Shown here piece by piece: positions 17,159 through 25,609 of a DNA stretch of 64,000 nt. How positions within the stretch are numbered: position 1 is the stretch's first letter; each line of letters starts with the position of its first letter. The translations under genes were made by a program, and so were the position numbers. Under the pieces are notes generated by a model that did not search any database, was not told the DNA's origin, and saw only the letters and a list, made by a program, of their open reading frames with translations. Origin of the DNA: Hymenobacter montanus (GTDB taxonomy: Bacteria; Bacteroidota; Bacteroidia; Cytophagales; Hymenobacteraceae); NCBI RefSeq assembly GCF_014699115.1, contig NZ_JACXAD010000002.1:186001-250000 (forward strand). The letters run 5' to 3'.

Positions 17159-17851
17159 ATGAGTTCCGCCCGCGTATTGTTTGTCGTCACCAGCCACGGC
17201 CAGAAAGGCGACACCGGCCAGCCCACCGGCTATTACCTGCCCGAAGTGGCGCATCCCTGGGCCATTCTTACTGATCTGGGATATGACATTGATTTTGTCA
17301 GCCCCCAGGGCGGCCAGCCGCCGGCCGATGGGGTCAACCTCACCGACCCGGTGAATGCCCGTTTCGTGGCCGATGCCGTGGCTCAGCAGAAAATCAACAA
17401 CTCCCTCACCCCAGCCCGCGTGGTGCCCAGCCGGTACGCGGCCATTTACTACGCCGGCGGCCACGGCACCATGTGGGACTTCGCCGAAAACGAGGAGCTG
17501 GCCCGCATTGCCGGCCACATCTATGACCGGGGCGGCATCGTAGGCGCGGTTTGCCACGGCCCGGCCGGGCTGGTCAACATCCGCCTCGCTAACGGCGAGC
17601 TCCTGGTTAAGGGCAAAGTGGTATCGTCGTTTACCGACGAGGAAGAGGCAGCGGTGAAACTCGACCACGTAGTGCCTTTCCTGCTCGAAACCCGCCTCAA
17701 GGAGTTGGGAGCCATCCACCGCAAGTCGCCCAACTTCCAGGCGCACGTAGAGGTGGCGGAACGGCTGGTGACCGGCCAGAACCCGGCTTCCGCGCCGGGG
17801 GTGGGGGAAGCCCTGGCGAAGCTGCTGGCCCAAGTGTCGGTACCGGCTTAA
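17159..17851 (+). CDS. DJ-1/PfpI-family protein, Hsp31-like
   Basis: 230-residue cytoplasmic protein. The N-terminus MSSARVLFVVTSH with PTGYYLPEVAHPW, the GGHGTMWDF turn and the nucleophile elbow GAVCHGPAGL (Cys132, His133) match class I Hsp31/YhbO-like members. These act on methylglyoxal and related aldehydes as glutathione-independent glyoxalases or protein deglycases. The end (RLVTGQNPASAPGVGEALAK) is also typical. With the next gene it forms a pair of paralogues. An aldehyde-detoxifying role is inferred from family and neighbours. Confidence 0.9.
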   Translation: MSSARVLFVVTSHGQKGDTGQPTGYYLPEVAHPWAILTDLGYDIDFVSPQGGQPPADGVNLTDPVNARFVADAVAQQKINNSLTPARVVPSRYAAIYYAGGHGTMWDFAENEELARIAGHIYDRGGIVGAVCHGPAGLVNIRLANGELLVKGKVVSSFTDEEEAAVKLDHVVPFLLETRLKELGAIHRKSPNFQAHVEVAERLVTGQNPASAPGVGEALAKLLAQVSVPA

Positions 17852-17961
17852 GTACCCTCCATCGGGCGCGAACGCCGGATAAGCAGGCCGCCTGGTACGG
17901 TTTAGTTATGATTGCCGGGCCGGTTGTTCCGACAACCGGCCCACTACCACCTATTCCTTTC

Positions 17962-18873
17962 ATGAAAAAGCTATTGTATTTGCCGGGCCTGCTGCTGTTG
18001 CTGGTGGGTTGTTCCGGTTCCGGGGTGTCCGACAGGGGTGGGGCGGCTAAAACGACGGCTACTCCTGTGAGTGCCAGCGCTAAAGGCCAAGTGTTGGTGG
18101 TGTTGTCGAGTGCGCGGGAAATTGCCTTGCGCGATGGCAAAACGTACCCCACCGGCTATTACCTCAATGAGCTAATGACGCCCGTCGAGGCCATCATCAA
18201 GGCCGGCTATGAGCCGGTGTTTGCCAACCCCCAGGGCAACGCGGTTCCGGCCGACGAGCATTCCTTGTCGGCGGACTACTTTGGCAAAGACACCAGCCGC
18301 TACCGCCGCATGCTGCAGCTGCGGGCAAGCCTGCCGCAGCTGCAACGCCCCCGGCGGCTAGCCGAGGTAGTGCAAGATGGGCTAAGCACCTACCGGGGGG
18401 TGTTTTTCCCCGGCGGCCACGCCCCCATGGCTGACTTGCTCAGCGACCCAGCGGTGGGCCAGGTGCTGCGGTACTTTCACGCCCAGCACCGGCCGACTGC
18501 TCTAATCTGCCACGCGCCCATCGCGCTGCTGGCGGCCAATCCGAAAGCCCCGGCGTTCCGGGCGGCTTTGGTGGCTAACAAGCCGACGCAACGCTTGGCC
18601 GAGGGCTGGCCTTACCGGGGCTATCGGATGACGATCTTTTCCACCAACGAGGAGCAAGTAGCCGAGGGCGGGCAGCTCGGTGGGCGGATGCTGTTTTACC
18701 CGGAAGCTGCCTTACGGGCCGCGGGCGGCCAGGTCCAGATTGCCCAGGAGTGGTCGGCCAACGTGGTGCAGGACCGGGAGCTGATTACCGGTCAGAACCC
18801 GTTCAGCGACGACCGCTTGAGCCAGCTCTTCGTGGAGGCACTCCGCGCCGAACCTGCTTCGGCGGGCCTATAA
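17962..18873 (+). CDS. DJ-1/PfpI-family lipoprotein
   Basis: 303 residues starting at MKKLLYLPGLLLLLVGCSGS, a lipoprotein signal with lipobox LVGC; an in-frame ATG 54 bases upstream would place 18 polar residues before it. The mature part is a DJ-1/PfpI domain: YPTGYYLNELMTPVEAIIKA, the GGHAPMADL turn, LICHAPIALL with nucleophile Cys183, and the ending ELITGQNPFSDDRLSQLF. It is the envelope-anchored paralogue of the preceding cytoplasmic gene. Such a compartment split could protect both sides of the inner membrane from reactive aldehydes; that is inference. Confidence 0.9.
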   Translation: MKKLLYLPGLLLLLVGCSGSGVSDRGGAAKTTATPVSASAKGQVLVVLSSAREIALRDGKTYPTGYYLNELMTPVEAIIKAGYEPVFANPQGNAVPADEHSLSADYFGKDTSRYRRMLQLRASLPQLQRPRRLAEVVQDGLSTYRGVFFPGGHAPMADLLSDPAVGQVLRYFHAQHRPTALICHAPIALLAANPKAPAFRAALVANKPTQRLAEGWPYRGYRMTIFSTNEEQVAEGGQLGGRMLFYPEAALRAAGGQVQIAQEWSANVVQDRELITGQNPFSDDRLSQLFVEALRAEPASAGL

Positions 18874-18941
18874 AAAGTAAGAATTCAGCTGCCGGCTGAC
18901 TGGCAGCGTCGCTTCTCAAAAACTTCAGTACCCTCAGAACC

Positions 18942-19913
18942 ATGAAATTTCACTCCCGTCAGTGGCTGGCAGGCTTCGCCTTGCTGTTCAGCAGCGCCGC
19001 CCACGGCCAGTCCATCCCGTTTTCGTCTAAAGAGCTTTACCCGGAAGGCATTGCGTACAACCCCGCTGCCAACGCCTTTTTCGTCAGCTCATTGCACTAT
19101 GGCACCATCGGCCAGGTAGACCGCCGCGGCACCTATAAACCCATTATCCAGGATGAAGCGTTGGTATCGACCACTGGGCTGGCCGTGGATGCCAAGCGTA
19201 ACCGGCTTCTAGTATGCGTGGCCGACCCCGGCGTCTCGACCCGAACGGACCAGGCCACGCAGGGCAAGCTGGCGAAGCTGGCCATCTATAGCCTGAAAAC
19301 CGGCCGGCGTACCGCCCTGATTGACTTAGGCAGCCTGGGCGCGGGCGGCCACTTCGCCAACGACGTGGCCGTTGCGCCCGACGGAACGGCCTACGTCACC
19401 GACAGCTTCTCGCCCCAGATCTGGCAGGTCACTCCCGCGGGTAAAGCGTCGGTGCTGGTGCGCAACGACGCGTTTGCGGGCGAGGGCTTCAACCTCAATG
19501 GCATTGTGTACCACCCGGCGGGCTTCCTGCTGGTGGCTAAGTCGAGCGATGGCAAGCTGTTTAAAATTGACCTGCGCCACCCCGAACGCCCCGAACCCGT
19601 GGCTACCGCGGCCTTGCCGGGCGTTGATGGGCTCGTCCTTAACGACCGCAATGAATTGCTGGCGATTCAGAACGGCAGCGACAGCGGCCAAATTAGCCAG
19701 CTTACTACGGCCGACAATTGGGCTACGGCTACCGCGCAGGGCACGGCGCGCAGCGAAAAGACCTTTCCGACCACCGGCAGCTTGGTGCAGGGCCGCTATT
19801 ACGTCCTCAATGCCAAGGCGAACGAGCTATTTGACCCTAAGGCAGTCCGCACGTCGGATTTTCTAATTCAGCAAGTGCAGTTTGGTGGTAATGCTTCCGG
19901 CCGCACCAATTAA
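18942..19913 (+). CDS. Secreted SMP-30/gluconolactonase-like propeller protein
   Basis: 323 residues with signal peptide (RQWLAGFALLFSSAAHGQS). The propeller repeats read YPEGIAYNPAANAFFVSS, TTGLAVDAKRNRLLVCVAD, FANDVAVAPDGTAYVTDSFS and FNLNGIVYHPAGFLLVAKSS, as in SMP-30/gluconolactonase/LRE-like six-bladed propellers. Metal-ligand positions are plausible but not proven. It is the last gene of the group opposite the LysR regulator, 68 bases after the DJ-1 lipoprotein. It might hydrolyse a lactone or act as a sensor; the substrate is unknown. Confidence 0.82.
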   Translation: MKFHSRQWLAGFALLFSSAAHGQSIPFSSKELYPEGIAYNPAANAFFVSSLHYGTIGQVDRRGTYKPIIQDEALVSTTGLAVDAKRNRLLVCVADPGVSTRTDQATQGKLAKLAIYSLKTGRRTALIDLGSLGAGGHFANDVAVAPDGTAYVTDSFSPQIWQVTPAGKASVLVRNDAFAGEGFNLNGIVYHPAGFLLVAKSSDGKLFKIDLRHPERPEPVATAALPGVDGLVLNDRNELLAIQNGSDSGQISQLTTADNWATATAQGTARSEKTFPTTGSLVQGRYYVLNAKANELFDPKAVRTSDFLIQQVQFGGNASGRTN

Positions 19914-20275
19914 TAATCCAACATTTTCTAAGCGGCGGTTTGCCTTAGCTGCTGCAACAGTTGCTGCCCTAGAACTTAGAACCTAGAACTGAGAACCTCG
20001 CCTTTTTAGCCCCAAGCTGGCTCTTTTTTCGGTCTAAGAGGCTATTTGAGTACCTAAAAACGGTCATGCTCGATCTGGCGTCCGCTGGTCGAAGCAGGAC
20101 GTTCAAAAGTGATTTTTTATTAACTCAAACAGTTTCCAAGTTCTAAGCTCTAAAAGCCAGTGGAGCCAGACTGCTTGGTGATGCGGTTATTTTTTGCGGG
20201 TACTTAGCCAGGGCCAACAGGGTGGGGCAGCGGCTCGGGGTACTTTTGTGGAGTCCGCCGCAACCTACACTGCTT
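19914..20275. other. Intergenic with dispersed short repeats
   Basis: Contains CTAGAACTTAGAACCTAGAA-type reiterations near 19969 and a GGTCATGCTCGAT...GGTCGAAGCAGGAC unit near 20064, related to the GTCATGCTGAGCGGAG family seen at 41098 and 45582. TACTTTTG at 20241-20248 fits a Bacteroidota -7 box, 28 bases before the next start, but no matching -33 TTG was seen. Confidence 0.4.
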
Positions 20276-21055
20276 ATGCTCCCCCGAATCCAGACGGCTT
20301 TGGCCGAACTTGAAACCACCCGCAGCCTCCGCATCCTGTACGCCTGTGAGTCGGGCAGCCGGGCCTGGGGCTTTCCGTCGACCGATTCCGACTACGACGT
20401 GCGCTTCGTTTATTGCCACCCGGCCGACTGGTACCTGACGCTGGACGAAAGCCCCGACACCCTCGACTTTGCCGTGAACGATGACCTGGACCTGGCCGGC
20501 TGGGAGCTGCGCAAGGCCCTGCGCCTGCTGCGAGGCAGCAACGCCGCCCTGTTTGAGTGGCTGCAGTCGCCGGTGGTGTACCACGAGGCGCTGGATTTTC
20601 GGGCCCGGCTGGCGCCCCTCTTGCCGGCGGCCTTCAGCCCCAGAGCCGGCCTGCACCACTACCTGGGCCAGCTCCGGCGCGGGGTAGCAGAGGACCTGGC
20701 CGGGGAAGAAGTACGGCTGAAACGGCTGTTCTACGCCCTGCGCTCGGCCCTGGCCGCCCGCTGGATTCGGGAGCGCGGCACCCTACCCCCCATGGCGCTG
20801 GCGCCGCTGCGGGCGGTGCTGCCGGCCGCCTTAGGGGCTGAGGTCGACCAGTTGCTAGCCGCCAAAGCCACGGCCGACGAGAAAACGCTGGTGCCCGTGC
20901 CGTTGGCGCTGGCCGAGTTTCTGCGGGCGGAATTTGCGGCCGGGACGGCGGCGCGCGACACGCTGCCGGTGCCCCGCGCCGGCCACGTGGCACCGGCGTT
21001 GGACCAGGAGTTCCGGGGTTTATTGAGTGAGGCATTCAGTTCGTCGCAGCCCTAG
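20276..21055 (+). CDS. RlaP/YcgL-like nucleotidyltransferase, copy 1
   Basis: 259 residues from MLPRIQTALAELE; the frame is open further upstream but without the family pattern. The polymerase-beta active site is clear: YACESGSRAWGFPSTDSDYD (G27-S28 motif, D39 and D41 carboxylates), then VRFVYCHPADWYL and FAVNDDLDLAGWELRKAL. This is the COG3541 layout, found with RNA ligases in RNA-repair operons (RlaP, RNA ligase-associated polymerase-beta protein). The next gene is a second member of the family. Likely task: adding a nucleotide to damaged RNA ends; the chemistry is not established from sequence. Confidence 0.87.
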   Translation: MLPRIQTALAELETTRSLRILYACESGSRAWGFPSTDSDYDVRFVYCHPADWYLTLDESPDTLDFAVNDDLDLAGWELRKALRLLRGSNAALFEWLQSPVVYHEALDFRARLAPLLPAAFSPRAGLHHYLGQLRRGVAEDLAGEEVRLKRLFYALRSALAARWIRERGTLPPMALAPLRAVLPAALGAEVDQLLAAKATADEKTLVPVPLALAEFLRAEFAAGTAARDTLPVPRAGHVAPALDQEFRGLLSEAFSSSQP

Positions 21056-21245
21056 CTCTTCCCACAGCTCATTATGCCGTTCGGAGCGTTTGGCGGGCAT
21101 CGTTGGGAAGGCCGTTGATTGCCAGCACACCCGAGCGGGTTCATTTGGGCTGGCTTGCTGCAGCATCGGCTCGGCAGAACCGCGCTTTATACATTTACGG
21201 CTACCGGGGCATTTTACAACGTTTACTGCTGCCCGGGCATTTCGT

Positions 21246-22328
21246 ATGACCATTGCCGACCTGCGCCGCCAGAACCTTATTCTCTTCGAAGCCATCAGTG
21301 GCAGCCGGGCGTACGGGACCAACTTGCCGCATTCCGATACCGACCTCAAGGGCGTGTTCGTGCTGCCCGAAGACCAGTTTTTCGGGCTTGATTACGTGCC
21401 GCAGGTAGCCAACGACACCAACGACGAGGTGTTTTATGAGCTGCGCCGCTTCGTGGAGCTGTTGCTGAAAAACAACCCTACCGTGCTCGAGCTGTTGGGC
21501 ACGCCCGCCGACTGCATCGTTTACCAGCACCCGCTGTTCGCGCTGTTTCAAGGCCCGGCTTTCCTGTCCCGGCTCTGCCGCCAGAGCTTTGCCGAGTACG
21601 CCGTGGCGCAAATTCGTAAAGCCAAGGGGCTGAACAAGAAAATCAACCATCCCGAGCCGCCGGCCCGCAAATCGGTGCTGGACTTTTGCTACGTGACAGT
21701 GGGAGCGGGGGCCCAGCCGGTAGCCACCTGGCTGGCCCGGCAGGGCTACGAAGCCGCGCGCTGTGGCCTGGCTAAAGTGCCGCACCTAACCGACTTGTAC
21801 GCCCTGTTCGTCGATGCTACGCCCGAGCGCGGCCACGGCTACCGGGGCCTCGTGCGCGACCCCGAGACCTCGCAGGACGTGCTGCTTTCTGCCGTGCCCA
21901 AAGGCGAGGTGCCAGTGGCATACTTGTCGTTCAACCGCAATGGCTACAGCACCTATTGCCGCGTGTTTCGCGAGTATTGGGAGTGGGTGGAAAAGCGCAA
22001 TGCCGAGCGCTACCAGAATACCGTACAGCACGGCAAAAACTACGACGCTAAAAACATGCTGCACGTGTTCCGCCTGCTACAAATGGCCGAAGAGATTGCC
22101 ACTACCGGCCAGCTGCACGTGCGCCGCCCGAACCGGGAATTTCTGCTGCAAATCCGGCGCGGCGAATTTGACTACGCCGACCTGGTGGCCGAAGCCGAGC
22201 AACTGGTCGAGCGGGTCGAAGCCGCCTTTGCGGCCTCAGCCCTGCCCGAAGCGCCGAACCGAGCTGCGGCGGAAGAGCTCCTGCGCCGGGTGCGCCGCGA
22301 GTTTTACCGCCGCTCAGCGCCGGGCTAG
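21246..22328 (+). CDS. RlaP/YcgL-like nucleotidyltransferase, copy 2
   Basis: 360 residues from MTIADLRRQNLILFEAISGS. The frame runs 73 codons further upstream, but that part has no family features. Active-site motif GSRAYGTNLPHSDTDLKGVF with two Asp; then QVANDTNDEVFYELRRFVEL, NNPTVLELLGTP and KNMLHVFRLLQMAEEIATTG, all typical of COG3541. It is longer than copy 1 by a C-terminal helical region. The pair with copy 1 (190-base gap), hen1/pnkp upstream and rtcB at the end of the window support an RNA-repair role. A possible weak terminator (CCCGGCAGGGGCG and a T-run) follows. Confidence 0.88.
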   Translation: MTIADLRRQNLILFEAISGSRAYGTNLPHSDTDLKGVFVLPEDQFFGLDYVPQVANDTNDEVFYELRRFVELLLKNNPTVLELLGTPADCIVYQHPLFALFQGPAFLSRLCRQSFAEYAVAQIRKAKGLNKKINHPEPPARKSVLDFCYVTVGAGAQPVATWLARQGYEAARCGLAKVPHLTDLYALFVDATPERGHGYRGLVRDPETSQDVLLSAVPKGEVPVAYLSFNRNGYSTYCRVFREYWEWVEKRNAERYQNTVQHGKNYDAKNMLHVFRLLQMAEEIATTGQLHVRRPNREFLLQIRRGEFDYADLVAEAEQLVERVEAAFAASALPEAPNRAAAEELLRRVRREFYRRSAPG

Positions 22329-22485
22329 CCCAATCCGAACCCGGCAGGGGCGTTTTTTATGGGTTCGAAAACTCCTTTACTCAGCAGCCCCTGATAGAAT
22401 AAAAGATTCATTACAATCCTTTACTCGTAAATAACGACCATAAGCCACCACTGAGATTGTTGGTCTGCAAGTAGTACAACTTTGG

Positions 22486-23598
22486 TTAATCCAAATCCAC
22501 GAGTAACTCCAGCCCTTGCTTGCGGCGTAAGGCCGGGGGAATATGGCTCAAAGGGTTGCGACGAGCATCCAGCCGTTTGAGTTGGGGCAAGGCCGCTAAG
22601 CTCTCGGGTAAGGTTTGCAACTGGTTATCAGCGCAATCGATTTTTTCTAACTGGTGTAGCTGGCCCAAGCCTTCCGGCAGGGATTGCAGGTGGTTAGAAA
22701 AGCACGAGAGCGTTTGCAGGTTGTGTAACTTTCCCACGCTTTCCGGCAGGGCTTGCAGTTGGTTATCCGCGCAAATGAGTTCTCGCAATTTAGCTAATCC
22801 ACCCAGGCTTTTAGGCAGGGTTTTCAGTTGGTTAGAAGAACAAATGAACCTTTTCAGATTGTGTAATCCGGCTAAGTTTTCGGGTAGGGCTTGTAGTTGG
22901 TTACGAGCGCAATCGAGTAGTAGCAAGTTATGTAACCCACCCAGCCTTTCGGGCAGGGCTCTTAATTGATTGGAGTAGCAAATGAGCGAGTGCAAATTGT
23001 ATAAGACTGCCAGGCTTTCCGGTAGGGCTTGTAGTTGGTTACGAGCGCAATTAAGCTCTTGCAACCTGTGTAACGCGCCTAGACCTTCGGGCAGGGCTTG
23101 TAGGCGGTTCCGAAAGCAAATAAGCCTTTGCAAGCTGTGCAGTTCTCCCAGGCTTTCGGGCAGGGCTTGCAGTTGATTCTTAGCGCAAAAGAGTTCTTGC
23201 AAATGCCGCAGCTTTCCCAGGTTTTTGGGCAGGGCCTGGAGGTAGTTCTTATAGGAATGAATCCTTCGCAAGTTCTGCAACTCTCCCAGACTTTCGGGCA
23301 ATGTGGTAAGTTCGGTTTCTATCTCCAGTTGGGTAAGTTGGAATAGCTCAGTAAGGCCAAAGGCATCCAGCATAATGCTAGTGCTCCTAAAAGCGAGTTG
23401 GTAAAGGGGTAGCAAGCTGCCCAAATACTGTTGGAAAGCGGCTGGATTGCCTAACTCCTCGGCTAAAAGCAAGGCGTACTGAATATTATCCTCTTCTCCT
23501 GAGCGCACCAACTGGATCAGTTCGGCTACCTGACCGGCAAGGGTGTCTGAGCCGGAAAGGGAATCCTGATCGGAAGGAGACGTTTTGTCAGGAATCAT
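22486..23598 (-). CDS. Leucine-rich-repeat protein, 11 repeats
   Basis: 370 residues from MIPDKTSPSDQDSLSGSDTL. An acidic head (AGQVAELIQLVRSGEEDNIQ) is followed by a short helical region and eleven 23-residue repeats of the form LPESLGxLxxLxxLxCxxNQLQA. A cap closes the protein (LKRLDARRNPLSHIPPALRR). The Cys in xLxCxxNQL recurs in every repeat except the first and last. There is no signal peptide or catalytic domain. It is a paralogue of the gene at 23710. LRR solenoids bind proteins; the partner is unknown. Confidence 0.9.
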   Translation of the reverse strand: MIPDKTSPSDQDSLSGSDTLAGQVAELIQLVRSGEEDNIQYALLLAEELGNPAAFQQYLGSLLPLYQLAFRSTSIMLDAFGLTELFQLTQLEIETELTTLPESLGELQNLRRIHSYKNYLQALPKNLGKLRHLQELFCAKNQLQALPESLGELHSLQRLICFRNRLQALPEGLGALHRLQELNCARNQLQALPESLAVLYNLHSLICYSNQLRALPERLGGLHNLLLLDCARNQLQALPENLAGLHNLKRFICSSNQLKTLPKSLGGLAKLRELICADNQLQALPESVGKLHNLQTLSCFSNHLQSLPEGLGQLHQLEKIDCADNQLQTLPESLAALPQLKRLDARRNPLSHIPPALRRKQGLELLVDLD

Positions 23599-23709
23599 AG
23601 CTAGGCTGATGAGTTCATATACGGATGAGTTGATCGCCCCTGCCTTCAATCCTTCATTTTCTCCCTGCGGGGTGGTCCGACGTTTCGGTGAGGGGGCTTT
23701 AGTCGCTTA

Positions 23710-25173
23710 TCACTTTCGTTGATCTACCAGTAATTTCAATCCTGGCTTTTGACGTAAGGCCGGGGGGATATGGGTGAGGGGATTGGCACGGGCGTCCAGC
23801 CGTTTGAGTTGAGGCAATGCGGCTAAGCTTTCGGGCAGGACTTGTAGGTTGTTGTTGTGACACCTGAACTCCTTCAAATTGTGTAATTCTCCCAAGCTCT
23901 CCGGTAAAGCTTGTAGCTGATTAGCAGCGCAATAGAGCCATCCCAAGTTTTGTAGTAACCCGATGCTTTCGGGTAAGGATTGTAGCTGGTTAGAAGGGCA
24001 GAAGAGCAATTGCAACTGGTGTAGCTGGCCTAAGCTTTCCGGCAAGGCTTTCAGTTGGGTATTCTCGCAAATGAGCTTTTTCAATTGATGGAGCTGTCCC
24101 AAGCTTTCCGGCAAGGCTTGTAGTGGGTTATTACTGCAATTGAGCCATTCTAGGTTGTGTAACGCTCCCAGGCTTTCCGGTAAGGAGGTCAATTGGTTAA
24201 ATACGCAATCAAGTTCTTTCAAATTTCGTAACGCTCCCAGGCTTTCGGGTAAAGCTTGGAGCTGGTTACCAGCGCAATTGAGCCATTGCAATTGGGGTAG
24301 CCCGCCCAGGCTCTCGGGTAAGGCTTGTAACCGGTTGGAAGCGCACTTGAGCGATTGCAAGTTGGGGAGCTTGCCTAGCCCTTCGGGCAGGACTTGTAGC
24401 TGGTTAGAATCGCAATTGAGCCATTGCAGTTGGGGTAGCTCGCCCAGGTTTTCGGGTAAAGCTTGTAGTTGATTATTCTCGCAATAGAGCGCTTCTAGGT
24501 TGGGTAGCTGCCCGATGCTGTCCGGTAATGCTTGTAGTTGGTTATCAGCGCAATGAAGCCATTTCAAGTGGGATAGCTCGCCCAGCCACTCGGGGAGGGC
24601 CGGTAGCTGGTTGTGATCGCAATAAAGCAATTGCAGGTTCTGTAGCTGCCTTATGCTTTCCGGTAAGGCTTGTAGTTGGTTACGAGAGCAATGGAGCCAT
24701 TCCAAGTTTTGAAGCTGTCCCAGGCTTTCGGGCAGGGCTTGTAATTGATTACGAACGCAATCGAGCCTTTTCAGATTGTACAATCCAGCTATGCTCTCGG
24801 GCAGGGCTCGTAGTTGGTTATTATAGCAACTGAGCTCTTGTAAGTTATATAACTCCCCCAGGTTTTCGGGCAAGGCAGTAAGTTTCTTTTCCGGAACCTT
24901 TAGTTGGGTAAGTTGGAATAGCTGAGTCAGGGCCGGGGCATCCCACTTCTTTCGCCGGCGCCCAAAAGCGAGGTGGTAAAGGGGCAGCAAGCTGTCCAAG
25001 TATTGCTGGAAAGGGGCAGGATTGGCTAATTCCTTGGCTAAGCGCAGCGCTCGTTGGATGTGAGCCTCCTTCCCCGAGCGTACTAATTGGATCAACTCGG
25101 CTACTTGCCCGGCGAAGGCGGTTGAGCCAAAAGGGGAATCTTGCGCTGAAGGAGCTTCTTGATCGGGAGCCAT
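23710..25173 (-). CDS. Leucine-rich-repeat protein, 16 repeats
   Basis: 487 residues from MAPDQEAPSAQDSPFGSTAF. Same plan as its downstream neighbour: head AGQVAELIQLVRSGKEAHIQ, a helical linker, then sixteen 23-residue repeats (ALPESLGxLxxLxWLxCxxNQLQ) and the cap LKRLDARANPLTHIPPALRQ. The two genes are 111 bases apart on the same strand and probably co-transcribed. They differ mainly in repeat number, as expected from unequal recombination. A remnant of a third cap lies upstream at 25252-25345. Confidence 0.9.
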   Translation of the reverse strand: MAPDQEAPSAQDSPFGSTAFAGQVAELIQLVRSGKEAHIQRALRLAKELANPAPFQQYLDSLLPLYHLAFGRRRKKWDAPALTQLFQLTQLKVPEKKLTALPENLGELYNLQELSCYNNQLRALPESIAGLYNLKRLDCVRNQLQALPESLGQLQNLEWLHCSRNQLQALPESIRQLQNLQLLYCDHNQLPALPEWLGELSHLKWLHCADNQLQALPDSIGQLPNLEALYCENNQLQALPENLGELPQLQWLNCDSNQLQVLPEGLGKLPNLQSLKCASNRLQALPESLGGLPQLQWLNCAGNQLQALPESLGALRNLKELDCVFNQLTSLPESLGALHNLEWLNCSNNPLQALPESLGQLHQLKKLICENTQLKALPESLGQLHQLQLLFCPSNQLQSLPESIGLLQNLGWLYCAANQLQALPESLGELHNLKEFRCHNNNLQVLPESLAALPQLKRLDARANPLTHIPPALRQKPGLKLLVDQRK

Positions 25174-25251
25174 AGGGAGAAAGAGCGGGCGAACCGTGAG
25201 ACGGCTACAAGCTACCACCAAGATACTCGTCTACAAGCAACTTACCACTTT

Positions 25252-25345
25252 GATCAATCCAGCGGTAATTCCACTCTTGGCTTGCGGCGGGTAAGCTGGG
25301 GGAATCTGCGTAAGGGGATTCTTAACAGGTATCCAGGCTTTTGCT
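25252..25345 (-). pseudogene. Remnant of a third LRR gene (C-terminal cap)
   Basis: Reads NPLTQIPPAYPPQAKSGITA, then GLI, against NPLTHIPPALRQKPGLKLLV in the intact gene. The DNA also resembles the 3' end of the neighbouring LRR genes. No repeats remain, so the array once had at least three members. Confidence 0.7.
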
Positions 25346-25498
25346 TTTCCCCTCCCAACTCCCTGCCCATCGACTAGTATAGTAGGTTGAGGCCCCAGCC
25401 GGAACGACCTCAAGTACCGATTGGAAAACGACAATGGATAAAAGATAAGCCCTGCGTAACAACTCTCAGGAATCGCTGCAACTCCGGTCGGCTAAAAA

Positions 25499-25544
25499 AA
25501 ATGTATCACAAGTTTCAATAATTATTGAAACTTGTGATACATTT
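25499..25544. promoter_or_regulatory. 46-bp perfect palindrome overlapping a promoter-like -7 box
   Basis: Bases 25499-25544 equal their own reverse complement, with half-site TGTATCACAAGTTTCAATAA. TACATTTG at 25538-25545 matches the Bacteroidota -7 consensus TAnnTTTG and would start transcription near 25552, about 58 bases before the TIGR01777 gene. A canonical -33 TTG at the right distance is not evident. Best read as an operator for a dimeric or tetrameric repressor, perhaps the GbsR/MarR protein two genes downstream; a cruciform or terminator role is less likely. Confidence 0.7.
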
Positions 25545-25609
25545 GACCCGTCTAGCGGGAACAAGCCGGAACCGGCCGACTGGTTATCACCCTAAGCGAG
25601 CAGGAGCGT

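Noticed and set aside
22520..24833. 69-bp periodic DNA and open frames on the plus strand here
   Set aside because: The period comes from 23-residue leucine-rich repeats on the minus strand; the plus-strand frames are their antisense shadows.
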